Source: Acidovorax_G sp046289925
Lineage (GTDB): Bacteria; Pseudomonadota; Gammaproteobacteria; Burkholderiales; Burkholderiaceae_C
Length of the DNA stretch: 33,615 nucleotides
Assembly (NCBI GenBank): GCA_046289925.1
Contig: JBKBUN010000013.1
Location: 1 to 33,615 of the forward strand
Direction: 5' to 3'
Shown: positions 8,929-16,756 of the stretch, in pieces
Position numbering within the stretch: position 1 is the stretch's first letter
Layout of the letters: every line of letters begins with the position of its first letter
Position numbers and translations under genes: made by a program
Notes under the pieces: generated by a model
What the model was told of the DNA's origin: nothing
What the model saw: only the letters and a program-made list of their open reading frames with translations
Databases searched by the model: none

Positions 8929-11046
8929 GTGAACTCACCGCACACGCCCGACCTGTTCGGCGGCGCCGATACAACGCCGCAGCCCGAAAGCCCGGCCGAT
9001 GCCGCACGCGCGCTGCGCGAGCAGCTCCATCGCTGGGCCCACCAGTACTACGTGCTCGACGCGCCGACCGTGCCGGATGCCGAGTACGACCGCGTCTACC
9101 GCACCCTGCAAGCACTCGAGTCTGCACACCCGGAGCTGATCACCCCCGATTCGCCCACGCAGCGGGTGATCGGCGCCGTGCTGGAAGGGCTGGCCCCGGT
9201 GCGCCATGCGGTGCCCATGCTCAGCATCCACACCGAAACCGACACCGAGGCCAGCGGCGCCATTGCCTTTGACCAGCGCGTGCGGCGCGAGCTGGGCCTG
9301 ACCGATACAGACCCGCCGGTCGAATACGTGGCCGAGCTGAAGTTCGACGGCCTGGCCATGAGCCTGCGCTACGAGCACGGTCGCTTGGTGCAGGCCGCCA
9401 CGCGTGGCGACGGTGAGGTGGGCGAGGACGTCACGCACAACATTCGCACCATTCGGCAGATTCCGCTGGTGCTGACGGCCGAGGCAAGCCAGCCCGCGCC
9501 GCCGCTGCTGGAGGTGCGCGGCGAGGTCTACATGCGCCGCGACGACTTCGAGGCGCTGAACGAACGCCAGCGCGCACATGGCGACAAGACCTTCGTGAAC
9601 CCGCGCAATGCCGCTGCCGGTGCGGTGCGGCAGCTCGATTCGAGCATTGCGGCGCGTCGGCCGCTGAGTTTTTTTGCCTACGGCCTGGGGGCTGTGACAC
9701 CGGCGGCCGAGGGTGGCCCGGCCTTGGCCACACATTACGAATGGCTGATGGCGCTCAAAGCCTGGGGCTTTCCGGTAGCGCAGCAGCTGCGTCTGGCCGA
9801 GGGCGCGCAGGCGCTGGTCGCCTTTCATCGCGAGATCGGTGCGGTGCGCGACCAGTTGCCGTTCGACATCGACGGCGTGGTCTACAAGGTCAACCGGCTG
9901 GACCTGCAGCGCGACCTGGGCTTCAAGGCCCGCGAGCCGCGCTGGGCCGTGGCCCACAAGTACCCGGCGCAGGAGATGGCCACGCGCATCGTCGGCATCG
10001 ACGTGCAGGTGGGCCGCACCGGCAAGCTTACGCCCGTGGCGCGGCTCGCGCCGGTGTTCGTGGGCGGGGTGACGGTCACCAACGCCACGCTGCACAACCT
10101 GTTCGAGATTCGCCACAAGGGCGTGCGCGTGGGCGACACGGTGATCGTGCGCCGTGCGGGCGACGTGATTCCGGAAGTGGTCGGCGTGATGCCGGGCGCT
10201 CGCACGGCGTACGTGCCCAACTTCCGCATGCCACGCCAGTGCCCGGTGTGCGGCAGCGCGGTGGTGCGCGAGAAGGGCGAGGCCAACCACCGCTGCACCG
10301 GTGGCCTGTTCTGCGCGGCCCAACGCAAGGCTGCGGTGCTGCACTTTGCCTCGCGCCGTGCAATGGACATCGAAGGCCTGGGCGACAAGCTGGTCGAGCA
10401 ACTTGTGGACGGCCAGGTGATCCGCACCTTGCCCGATCTGTACCGGCTGGGCCTGAGCTCGCTGATCGCGCTGGAGCGCATGGCCGAAAAGTCGGCGCGG
10501 AACCTGCTGGCGGCGCTCGACAAGTCCCGGCAGACCACGCTGCCGCGGTTTTTGTTTGCACTGGGCATTCGCCATGTGGGCGAGGCCACGGCCAAAGACC
10601 TGGCGCGCCACTTTGGCACGCTCGACGCCATCATGGACGCGCCGCTTGACGCACTGCTGAGCGTGCCCGACGTGGGGCCGGTGGTGGCGCAGAGCATCCG
10701 CACCTTCTTCGACCAGCCCCACAACCGCGAGGTGGTAGAGCAACTGCGCGCCTGCGGCGTGCACTGGCCCGAAGGCCCGGTGGCCGAACGCGCGCCCCAG
10801 GTACTGGCGGGCAAGACGGTGGTGCTCACAGGCACGCTGCCCACACTCAGCCGCGACGCGGCGCGCGAACTGCTCGAAGCCGCTGGGGCCAAGGTAGCCG
10901 GGTCGGTGAGCAAAAAGACCCACTACGTGGTGGCGGGCGAAGAAGCGGGCAGCAAGCTGGCCAAGGCCCGGGAACTGGGCGTGCCGGTGCTCGATGAAGA
11001 CGGCCTGCGTGCCTTGCTGGCTGGGCAGGCACCTGACGCGGGCTGA
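8929..11046 (+). CDS. ligA: NAD-dependent DNA ligase LigA
   Basis: A 705-residue enzyme that seals nicks during replication and repair, using NAD+ to adenylate its lysine. The adenylation motif KFDG has its lysine at residue 138. The domains run in the usual order: Ia (HQYYVLDAPTVPDAEYDRVYR), nucleotidyltransferase, OB fold, zinc finger, helix-hairpin-helix and a C-terminal BRCT (about 625-700, LAGKTVVLTGTLPTLSRDAA). The four zinc cysteines are at 438, 441, 456 and 462, matching the 3-15-6 spacing of E. coli LigA. The frame is open further upstream inside zipA. I chose the GTG at 8929, which has GAAGGG a few bases ahead, lies 10 bp after the zipA stop, and gives VNSPHTPDLFG as the N-terminus. 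The gene is slightly longer than E. coli ligA because of its N-terminal leader and small insertions. Probably the last gene of the smc-zipA-ligA unit. Confidence 0.96.
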   Translation: MNSPHTPDLFGGADTTPQPESPADAARALREQLHRWAHQYYVLDAPTVPDAEYDRVYRTLQALESAHPELITPDSPTQRVIGAVLEGLAPVRHAVPMLSIHTETDTEASGAIAFDQRVRRELGLTDTDPPVEYVAELKFDGLAMSLRYEHGRLVQAATRGDGEVGEDVTHNIRTIRQIPLVLTAEASQPAPPLLEVRGEVYMRRDDFEALNERQRAHGDKTFVNPRNAAAGAVRQLDSSIAARRPLSFFAYGLGAVTPAAEGGPALATHYEWLMALKAWGFPVAQQLRLAEGAQALVAFHREIGAVRDQLPFDIDGVVYKVNRLDLQRDLGFKAREPRWAVAHKYPAQEMATRIVGIDVQVGRTGKLTPVARLAPVFVGGVTVTNATLHNLFEIRHKGVRVGDTVIVRRAGDVIPEVVGVMPGARTAYVPNFRMPRQCPVCGSAVVREKGEANHRCTGGLFCAAQRKAAVLHFASRRAMDIEGLGDKLVEQLVDGQVIRTLPDLYRLGLSSLIALERMAEKSARNLLAALDKSRQTTLPRFLFALGIRHVGEATAKDLARHFGTLDAIMDAPLDALLSVPDVGPVVAQSIRTFFDQPHNREVVEQLRACGVHWPEGPVAERAPQVLAGKTVVLTGTLPTLSRDAARELLEAAGAKVAGSVSKKTHYVVAGEEAGSKLAKARELGVPVLDEDGLRALLAGQAPDAG

Positions 11047-11048
11047 AT

Positions 11049-11089
11049 GCCGCGGCGCGGTGCGCGCCCTGGCTGCGCGAGGCCGCGGC
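11049..11089. terminator. Possible hairpin between convergent ligA and the Nudix gene
   Basis: GCCGCGGC occurs at 11049-11056 and again at 11082-11089. As this octamer is self-complementary, the two copies can pair across a GC-rich loop. The 48-bp gap separates two convergent stop codons, a natural place for a bidirectional terminator. There is no U-tract, so this is weak. Confidence 0.25.
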
Positions 11090-11094
11090 CCGGC

Positions 11095-11646
11095 TTATTC
11101 GATGTCGATGCAGTGCAGGCTGAACGAGCCCTTGCGGCGGTCGGCAAAGTAGCACTCCAGCGTTTCCTTGACGGTGCGGAACGCCAGTTCGTCCCACGGC
11201 ACTTCGTGTTCGGCAAACAGCCGCGCTTCCAATGTCTCAAAGCCCGGCTTGAACTGCTCGGACAACAGCGTGGCGCGGTAGAACAAGTGCACCTGGCCGA
11301 CGCGGCGCACGTTCAGCAGCGAAAACAGCGGGCCGATCTCGATCTGCGCACCGGCTTCCTCATCGGTTTCGCGCGCTGCACCCTGGGCTGTGGTCTCGTC
11401 CAGCTCCATGAAGCCGGCCGGCAGCGTCCACTTGCCCCAGCGCGGTTCGATGTTGCGCTTGCACAGCAGGACGCGGCCGTCGGGAAGGGCGGGCACGGTG
11501 CCCACTACGTTCAGCGGGTTCTCGTAATGCACCGTATGGCAGCTCGGGCAGACTGCGCGCTGCTTGGTGTCGCCGTCGTCGGGCAGGCGGTACACCACGG
11601 CGGTGCCGCAGGCGCGGCAGTGTTTGATCGGGCTGCGAAAGCTCAT
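11095..11646 (-). CDS. Nudix hydrolase with N-terminal zinc ribbon
   Basis: A 183-residue protein. Two CxxC pairs (CRAC and CPSC, within the first 40 residues) form a zinc ribbon like that of the NudC/ADP-ribose pyrophosphatase group. The Nudix box is intact: it starts GFMELDE and ends RETDEEAGA, fitting Gx5Ex7REx2EExG, so the Mg-binding glutamates are present. Nudix enzymes hydrolyse nucleoside diphosphates linked to another group; the actual substrate (ADP-ribose, NADH or similar) cannot be read from sequence. The gene is convergent with ligA. On its upstream side, repeat copy B separates it from the FAH-family gene on the same strand. No clear Shine-Dalgarno sequence precedes the ATG. Confidence 0.9.
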   Translation of the reverse strand: MSFRSPIKHCRACGTAVVYRLPDDGDTKQRAVCPSCHTVHYENPLNVVGTVPALPDGRVLLCKRNIEPRWGKWTLPAGFMELDETTAQGAARETDEEAGAQIEIGPLFSLLNVRRVGQVHLFYRATLLSEQFKPGFETLEARLFAEHEVPWDELAFRTVKETLECYFADRRKGSFSLHCIDIE

Positions 11647-11657
11647 GTGTGTTCAGG

Positions 11658-11703
11658 TCAAATCGGCCGATCGTGCTTATTAATCAAGCACAAGCAGCTA
11701 TCA
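11658..11703 (-). repeat. 46-bp dispersed hairpin repeat, copy B
   Basis: This is the same 46-bp unit as at 4005 and 31287, in reverse orientation. The stem arms are 11686-11693 and 11671-11678, with a 7-nt loop. It starts 12 bp upstream of the Nudix start codon, so it would lie in the leader or promoter of that gene or in the intergenic part of a FAH-Nudix transcript. One loop base differs from copy A. Confidence 0.85.
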
Positions 11704-11743
11704 TAATGATAGCAGACGGAATTCGCCAGAGGGCCTCAGGGGC

Positions 11744-12439
11744 TCAGACCACTTCAAGTCGGATCGTGCCCAGGCCGTCAATCCCGCCCTCCAGCACATC
11801 GGAGCGCGCCACCGCACCCACGCCTTCGGGCGTGCCGGTGTAAATCAGATCGCCGGGCTGCAACTGCCAGGCGGCCGACAGGTGCTCGATGGTCTCGGCG
11901 ATGCTCCAGATCAGTTGGTCCACGGTGCTGCGCTGGCGGTCGGTGCCGTTCACCTGCAGCCAGATCGCGGCCTTTTCTACGGCACCGGCTTCGGCCACCG
12001 GCGTGATGGGGCCCATCGGCGCGCTGTGGTCAAAGCCTTTGCCGATGCACCACGGGCGGCCCAGCTTCTTCATGTCGTTTTGCAGGTCGCGACGTGTCAT
12101 GTCCAGGCCCACGGCGTAGCCGAAGATGTGCTCGTGCGCACGTGCAGCCGGGATGTCCCGCCCCCCCTTGCCGATGGCCACCACCAGCTCGATCTCATGG
12201 TGCAGATTGGCCGTGAGGCTGGGGTAAGGCAGGGGCGTGGCACGTCCGGGCTCGGCCACCACCACGGCGTCGGCAGGCTTCATGAAGAAGAACGGCGGCT
12301 CGCGGCCGGTGAAGCCCATTTCCTTGGCGTGTTCAGCGTAGTTGCGGCCCACGCAGTAAATGCGGTGAACGGGAAAGCGCTCGGCGCGCCCCAGCACAGG
12401 CACGGCGACCACGGGGGCAGGAGGGAAGATAAAAGACAT
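11744..12439 (-). CDS. FAH-family hydrolase, probable fumarylpyruvate hydrolase
   Basis: A 231-residue member of the fumarylacetoacetate hydrolase fold. Visible family motifs are VGRNYAEHAKEMG, PPFFFMKPADAVV, the metal-binding HHEIELVVAIGKGG, DMTRRDLQNDMKKLGRPW, GKGFDHSAP, and the C-terminal LIYTGTPEGVGAV. The length and these motifs resemble NagK-type fumarylpyruvate hydrolases, which split fumarylpyruvate to fumarate and pyruvate at the end of the gentisate pathway; this is from memory of the family. The frame is open to 12697, but the ATG at 12439 has a GGAGAG ribosome binding site and starts the family's conserved N-terminus (FIFPPAPVVAVPV). It is divergent from a MarR regulator across 126 bp, with a perfect inverted repeat between them. 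An isomerase of the same pathway type lies just beyond. Other FAH substrates remain possible. Confidence 0.88.
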   Translation of the reverse strand: MSFIFPPAPVVAVPVLGRAERFPVHRIYCVGRNYAEHAKEMGFTGREPPFFFMKPADAVVVAEPGRATPLPYPSLTANLHHEIELVVAIGKGGRDIPAARAHEHIFGYAVGLDMTRRDLQNDMKKLGRPWCIGKGFDHSAPMGPITPVAEAGAVEKAAIWLQVNGTDRQRSTVDQLIWSIAETIEHLSAAWQLQPGDLIYTGTPEGVGAVARSDVLEGGIDGLGTIRLEVV

Positions 12440-12491
12440 GCAGGTCTCTCCGCAGATTGGCAACAAGGCGCAGTCCTCCGGCGGTGCCAGA

Positions 12492-12518
12492 GGCCGTGGC
12501 AGGCAGTGTGCCACGGCC
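12492..12518. promoter_or_regulatory. Perfect 10-bp inverted repeat, candidate MarR operator
   Basis: GGCCGTGGCA at 12492-12501 is exactly repeated in inverse as TGCCACGGCC at 12509-12518, with a 7-bp spacer. It lies in the 126-bp gap between the divergent FAH hydrolase and MarR genes. That is where a MarR-type dimer would bind to control both genes and itself. It could instead be an RNA hairpin. A TACACT at 12553-12558 may be the -10 of the marR promoter. Confidence 0.5.
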
Positions 12519-12565
12519 GCTGCAGACCGGCAGACAGCAGGGTCGCTGCCGCTACACTCGCGCCC

Positions 12566-13009
12566 ATGGGACAGAGCTTCGACTTCCACAAGGCCCCCGG
12601 GCACCTGGTGCGCCGGGCGCATCAGATTGGCGTGGCGTTTTTCATGGAAGAAACCGCCGGTTTCGACGTAACGCCGGTGCAGTTTGCCATCCTCCACGAA
12701 TTGCTGGACCGTCCGGGTGAAGACCAGGTCACGGTGGCCTCTCGCGTGGCGTTTGATGCGGCCACGTCTGGCTCGGTGATTGGCCGGCTCGAGGCCCGCG
12801 GCTGGGTACGGCGCGAGTCCGACACCCGCGACCGCCGCCGTAAGCTGCTGTGGATCACCCCTGAAGGGGAAAAGGCGGCCCTACAGATGCGCGATGCCGC
12901 CCAGCGGGTGCAAGAGCGGCTGATGGCCCCCTTGTCGCACGAAGAAGGCGAGCAACTCAAGGCGCTGCTGGCCAAGATGGTCTACACCCACAACCCTCCG
13001 GCACCCTGA
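12566..13009 (+). CDS. MarR-family transcriptional regulator
   Basis: A 147-residue winged-helix regulator. The order is an N-terminal dimerisation helix, a helix-turn-helix (VTPVQFAILHELL ... VTVASRVAFDAATSGSVIGRLEARGWV), the beta-wing with the conserved DTRDRRRKLLWIT, and a C-terminal dimerisation helix. MarR proteins usually repress a neighbouring gene until an aromatic or phenolic ligand binds. The divergent FAH hydrolase and the downstream GST-type isomerase suggest control of an aromatic-acid ring-cleavage step; this is inference. The frame is open from 11882 but only the ATG at 12566 gives MarR from the first residue. No strong ribosome binding site is visible, and the possible -10 at 12553 would leave a very short leader. 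Confidence 0.9.
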   Translation: MGQSFDFHKAPGHLVRRAHQIGVAFFMEETAGFDVTPVQFAILHELLDRPGEDQVTVASRVAFDAATSGSVIGRLEARGWVRRESDTRDRRRKLLWITPEGEKAALQMRDAAQRVQERLMAPLSHEEGEQLKALLAKMVYTHNPPAP

Positions 13010-13083
13010 GGGCTCACCCCCGGCTGCGGCCCGGCCCCGGGCCTGCGAACCGATCACCATAGCGGCCCAAGGGCCCATCCGCC

Positions 13084-13752
13084 ATGCAACTGCACAACTA
13101 TTTCCGCTCTTCCGCTTCGTTTCGCGTGCGCATTGCGCTGCAACTCAAGGGTCTGCCGTACGACTACGTGCCCGTGCATCTGGTCAAAGGCGAACACCAG
13201 GCCCCGGCTTTTGCCAGCCGCATCGGCGACGCCCTGGTGCCTGCGCTGGTGACCGACGCGGGCGATGTGCTCACGCAGTCGCTGGCCATCATCGAGTATC
13301 TGGAAGAAACGCACCCCACCCCCTCATTGCTGCCGGCCGACCCGCTGGCCCGCGCCCGGGTGCGGGCGCTGGCGCAGATGGTGGCCTGCGAGATCCATCC
13401 GCTGAACAATCTGCGCGTGCTCAAGTACCTGGTGCGCGAACTGGGCGCGAGCGAAGACGCCAAGACCGCGTGGTATCGCCACTGGGTGCGCCAGGGCCTG
13501 GAAGCCTTTGAGCGCCAGCTGGCACTGAACGAACAGGCACGGGCCGCGCAGGGGTTGCCGGTGTCGGTTTACTGCTGGGGCGACACGCCAACGCTGGCCG
13601 ACTGCTGCCTGGTGCCGCAGATCTTCAACGCGCAGCGCTTTGCTGTGCCGCTGGAAGGCCTCGCCCGCGTCCAGGCGGCGTTTGACCAGGCGATGGCACA
13701 CCCCGCCTTCCAGGCTGCCCAGCCATCGGCCTGCCCGGATTCCGGCGCGTGA
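13084..13752 (+). CDS. maiA: Maleylacetoacetate/maleylpyruvate isomerase (zeta-class GST)
   Basis: A 222-residue glutathione-S-transferase-fold protein. The N-terminus LHNYFRSSASFRVRIALQLKG carries the zeta-class SSxSxRVRIAL glutathione-binding signature. It is followed by LVPALVTDAGDVLTQSLAIIEYLEE with the cis-proline and the E-S/T contact. The C-terminal helical domain contains ADCCLVPQIFNAQRF. The enzyme uses glutathione to isomerise maleyl- to fumaryl-acetoacetate or -pyruvate, the step just before the FAH hydrolase reaction. Sequence alone does not separate the MaiA (homogentisate) from the NagL (gentisate) role; the NagK-like neighbour favours gentisate. It follows marR by 74 bp and overlaps pgeF by 4 nt (GTGA), so those two are translationally coupled. 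Confidence 0.9.
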   Translation: MQLHNYFRSSASFRVRIALQLKGLPYDYVPVHLVKGEHQAPAFASRIGDALVPALVTDAGDVLTQSLAIIEYLEETHPTPSLLPADPLARARVRALAQMVACEIHPLNNLRVLKYLVRELGASEDAKTAWYRHWVRQGLEAFERQLALNEQARAAQGLPVSVYCWGDTPTLADCCLVPQIFNAQRFAVPLEGLARVQAAFDQAMAHPAFQAAQPSACPDSGA

Positions 13753-14576
13753 GCGCCACCGCCCCGAACGGCTGGATCGTGCCCGACTGGCCGGCGCCAG
13801 CGGGCGTGCACGCGCTGTGCACCACGCGCCAGGGCGGCTTCAGCAGCGCACCTTACGACACGCTCAATCTCGGCTCCCATGTGGGCGACGCAGCCGACGC
13901 CGTGCTGCGCAATCGCGCACAGTTGCAATCTCATCTGGCCTCCGTGACGCCCGGCGCGCGTCTGTTCATCCACAGCCAGGTGCACGGCACCAGCACACTG
14001 GTGCTCACTGCCCAGTCCGATCCAGCGGCGGTGCAAGAGGCCGACGCGTTCTGTACCGCGGTGCCTGGCGCGGTCTGCACCGTGCTAGTGGCCGACTGCC
14101 TGCCCGTGCTGTTGACCCATCGCAGCGGCCAGGCCGTGGCTGCGGTGCATGCGGGTTGGCGAGGGCTGGCCGGGCAGGGGGGCTTCGGAGTGCTGGAATC
14201 GGCCTTGCGCGCATTGGCCCAGACCCTGCAGCAGCCGCTGCAGGCCGTTGCGCCCGAGACCCTGGCCTGGCTCGGGCCCTGCATCGGCCCCACCGCCTTC
14301 GAGGTGGGCGCTGACGTGGCCGATGCCTTCTGCCGTCACGACCCGGCCAGCGCCGACTGCTTTGCCGCCGGCGTCTTGCCGGGCAAGTACTGGGCCGATC
14401 TGGCAGGGCTGGCGCGGCGGCGGCTGGCTCGCCTGGGCGTGGTGGCCGTGTATGGCAACGACAGCAGTGCCAACTGGTGCACGGTGGGCAATCCGCTACG
14501 GTTCTTTTCGCACCGACGCGACACCGGCCGACTCGGCGGCAGCGGGCGCTTCGCTGCCTGCATCTGGCACGGTTGA
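13749..14576 (+). CDS. pgeF: PgeF/YfiH-type multicopper-like purine nucleosidase or peptidoglycan editing factor
   Basis: A 275-residue protein of the laccase-domain DUF152 family. Its family motifs are VHGTSTLVL, VADCLPVLL and VHAGWRGLAG, which supply the two histidines and the cysteine of the metal site; GPCIGPTAFEVG follows. In E. coli the family member removes mis-incorporated serine-containing peptidoglycan precursors. Other members act as adenosine deaminase/purine phosphorylase, so the substrate here is open. The start is a GTG at 13749 that overlaps the maiA stop. The last 81 bp are antisense to the coding end of the small membrane protein gene on the other strand. Confidence 0.92.
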   Translation: MSATAPNGWIVPDWPAPAGVHALCTTRQGGFSSAPYDTLNLGSHVGDAADAVLRNRAQLQSHLASVTPGARLFIHSQVHGTSTLVLTAQSDPAAVQEADAFCTAVPGAVCTVLVADCLPVLLTHRSGQAVAAVHAGWRGLAGQGGFGVLESALRALAQTLQQPLQAVAPETLAWLGPCIGPTAFEVGADVADAFCRHDPASADCFAAGVLPGKYWADLAGLARRRLARLGVVAVYGNDSSANWCTVGNPLRFFSHRRDTGRLGGSGRFAACIWHG

Positions 14577-14822
14577 CGCGGCCGCTGCACTGCGTAGCGC
14601 AGCCTGCTCCGCATCGTAGATCGCCTGCTCGGCAGCCTCGCGGGCGCGCAGCGCGCGCGTGCGCGGCGGGGGGCCCCGGGGATATACCACGAACCCCCAG
14701 GGCAGCCCTCCGGACCACCACAACGTGATGATGGCGCCGAGCAGGGTCCCATTGCTGTTGGTGGCTTCGGCCACCGCCATCATGAGCACCACATACAGCC
14801 ACGCGATGACGACGAGGTACAT
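14496..14822 (-). CDS. Small two-helix membrane protein, hypothetical
   Basis: A 108-residue protein beginning MYLVVIAWLYVVLMMAVAEA. It has two hydrophobic segments (about residues 1-20 and 27-48) and then an Arg/Ala-rich, probably cytoplasmic tail (PRTRALRAREAAEQAIYDAE, then an Ala/Ser-rich end). The frame is open to 14960, but the ATG at 14822 begins directly with the first transmembrane helix. I do not know a function. I recall similar small proteins in Comamonadaceae upstream of PHA synthase, but could not check. The gene is divergent from phaC and its 3' end overlaps pgeF convergently by 81 bp. Confidence 0.7.
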   Translation of the reverse strand: MYLVVIAWLYVVLMMAVAEATNSNGTLLGAIITLWWSGGLPWGFVVYPRGPPPRTRALRAREAAEQAIYDAEQAALRSAAAASTVPDAGSEAPAAAESAGVASVRKEP

Positions 14823-14868
14823 GCGCGCGATTGTCGGTGCTCTGCGTTGTCGGCGCACCGCGGCCATG

Positions 14869-14895
14869 GTTGCCACTGCACGGCGCGTGGGCAAC
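14869..14895. promoter_or_regulatory. Inverted repeat upstream of phaC
   Basis: GTTGCC (14869-14874) and GGCAAC (14890-14895) form a 6-bp inverted repeat with a 15-bp spacer, 50 bp ahead of the phaC start and in the gap shared with the divergent membrane-protein gene. The left arm runs on into CACTGCA, which is also part of the palindrome at phaZ. It could be a regulator site, but the support is thin. Confidence 0.2.
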
Positions 14896-14944
14896 AATGC
14901 GACCAAGCCCTGTGCGATGACCTGTGTATCACCGAGGAAGCAGC

Positions 14945-16636
14945 ATGAATCCTGAAGCACCGTGGGCCCAAGGCGCCCAGCAGTTCCAGCAAATGTTCAG
15001 CCAAGGCTGGACCAAGGCATTGCAGTCCTTCCAGCAGATGGAGACTGCCGGTGCCCCAGGTGCCATACAGTTCGCACCCGAGAAACTGCAGAGCATTCAA
15101 ACCCAATACCTGCAGGACGCTGCTGCGCTCTGGATCCAAGGGCTGCAGGGCCAGATCAAGATCGACGATCGCCGCTTCAGTGGCGAAGCCTGGGCTTCGA
15201 ACCCGGTGGCCGCGTTTTCCGCAGCGGCCTATCTGCTCAATGCGCGCACGATGATGGCGCTGGCCGACGCGGTGCAAGCGGACGAGAAAACCCGGGCCCG
15301 GATCCGCTTCGCAGTGGAGCAATGGGTGTCCGCCATGGCGCCCAGCAACTTCTTGGCTTTCAACGCAGACGCCCAGAAGAAAGCCTTGGAAACGCAGGGC
15401 GAGAGCATCGCCAAGGGAATCCACAACCTGCTGCACGACATGCGGCAAGGTCATGTGTCGATGACCGACGAGAGCCTGTTCGAGGTCGGCCGCAACGTGG
15501 CCACCACCGAAGGGGCGGTGGTATTCGAGAACGAGCTGTTCCAGTTGCTCGAATACAAGCCGCTCACGGCGAAGGTGTACGAGCGGCCGTTCCTGCTGGT
15601 GCCGCCGTGCATCAACAAGTTCTACATCCTCGACCTCCAACCCGACAACTCGCTGATCCGCTATGCCGTCCGCCAGGGCCATCGCACCTTTGTGATGAGC
15701 TGGCGCAACCCAGACGAGTCGCTGTCGCACAAGACCTGGGACGACTATGTCCAGGACGGCGTGATGCAAGCCATGGCTGTGGTGCAGAAGATCTCGGGGG
15801 CCGAGCAGATCAACACCCTGGGCTTCTGTGTGGGTGGCACGCTGCTGAGCAACGCCCTGGCCGTGCATGCTGCGCGGGGCGAGTCGCCAGCGGCCAGCGC
15901 GACCTTCCTGACCACGCTCATGGACTTTAGCGACACCGGCGTGCTCGATGTCTTCATCGACGAGTCCTTCGTGCGCTTTCGCGAGATGCAGATGGGGCAG
16001 GGCGGTCTCATGCGCGGGCAGGATCTGGCCTCCACGTTCAGCTTTCTGCGGCCCAATGACCTGGTCTGGAACTACGTCGTGGGGAATTACCTCAAGGGCG
16101 AAACGCCGCCGCCGTTTGACCTGCTGTACTGGAACAGCGACAGCACCAACCTGCCAGGCCCGTTCTATGCGTGGTACCTGCGCAATTTCTATCTTGAAAA
16201 TCGCCTGGTGCAGCCCGGTGGCGTGACCGTGTGCGGGGAAAAGCTGGATCTGCGCAAGCTCACACTGCCGGCGTACGTCTATGGCTCTCGCGAAGACCAC
16301 ATCGTACCCATCACAGCGGCGTACGCCAGCACGCAGGTGCTGGGTGGCCCCAAGCGCTTTGTGATGGGAGCGTCTGGCCATATTGCCGGTGTGATCAACC
16401 CCCCCGAGAAGAAAAAGCGCAGCCACTGGCTCCGTAGCGATGGCAAACTGCCTGCGACCATCGATGACTGGCTGGCCGGTGCCACCGAGCACGCTGGCAG
16501 TTGGTGGCCTGATTGGGCCGCGTGGCTGCGGTCGCATGCAGGCCGGCAGGTGTCTGCTCCCAAGGCCTACGGCAAGGCTCCGCGCTTCAAGGCCATCGAG
16601 CCGGCTCCTGGGCGCTACGTCAAGCAAAAGGCCTGA
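14945..16636 (+). CDS. phaC: Class I poly(3-hydroxyalkanoate) synthase PhaC
   Basis: A 563-residue enzyme that polymerises (R)-3-hydroxyacyl-CoA into PHA granules. The lipase-like box is GFCVGG with nucleophile Cys295. The triad is completed by Asp451 (SREDHIVP) and His479 (SGHIAGV). Spacings of 156 and 28 residues fit the Ralstonia/Cupriavidus enzyme. The N-terminal about 100 residues form the less conserved class I domain, and PNDLVWNYVVGNYL and FDLLYWNSDSTNLPGP are typical of PhaC. The start is the ATG at 14945 with AGGAAG ahead; the frame is open a few codons further to 14924. It is followed by phaA after 120 bp, which contains only a weak hairpin and no U-rich terminator, so phaCA is probably one transcript. 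Confidence 0.97.
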   Translation: MNPEAPWAQGAQQFQQMFSQGWTKALQSFQQMETAGAPGAIQFAPEKLQSIQTQYLQDAAALWIQGLQGQIKIDDRRFSGEAWASNPVAAFSAAAYLLNARTMMALADAVQADEKTRARIRFAVEQWVSAMAPSNFLAFNADAQKKALETQGESIAKGIHNLLHDMRQGHVSMTDESLFEVGRNVATTEGAVVFENELFQLLEYKPLTAKVYERPFLLVPPCINKFYILDLQPDNSLIRYAVRQGHRTFVMSWRNPDESLSHKTWDDYVQDGVMQAMAVVQKISGAEQINTLGFCVGGTLLSNALAVHAARGESPAASATFLTTLMDFSDTGVLDVFIDESFVRFREMQMGQGGLMRGQDLASTFSFLRPNDLVWNYVVGNYLKGETPPPFDLLYWNSDSTNLPGPFYAWYLRNFYLENRLVQPGGVTVCGEKLDLRKLTLPAYVYGSREDHIVPITAAYASTQVLGGPKRFVMGASGHIAGVINPPEKKKRSHWLRSDGKLPATIDDWLAGATEHAGSWWPDWAAWLRSHAGRQVSAPKAYGKAPRFKAIEPAPGRYVKQKA

Positions 16637-16756
16637 TGCCGATGGGCCGACCTCTGCTGAAATGTCGTAGGCCCGCATCCCTGATCCCGTTCGTTCCGGG
16701 CTTCGTGCCGACCCTTAGGTCGTGACGGGCCCTTTTGTTGTGTGAAGGAAGATTCC

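Noticed and set aside
8935..10923. 662-codon open frame antisense to ligA
   Set aside because: His/Arg/Gly-rich with no family motif; it mirrors the codon bias of ligA.
11882..12565. Long N-terminal extension of the MarR frame
   Set aside because: It is antisense to the FAH hydrolase gene and lacks any domain.
12440..12697. 86-codon N-terminal extension of the FAH hydrolase
   Set aside because: It would read through the divergent MarR gene and the inverted repeat. The ATG at 12439 has a good ribosome binding site.
14780..16678. 632-codon open frame antisense to phaC
   Set aside because: Shadow frame. phaC has a full catalytic triad and ribosome binding site on the plus strand.
16700..16740. 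CGACC-CTTA-GGTCG hairpin between phaC and phaA as a terminator
   Set aside because: The 5-bp stem is weak and not directly followed by a U-run; read-through from phaC to phaA is more likely.
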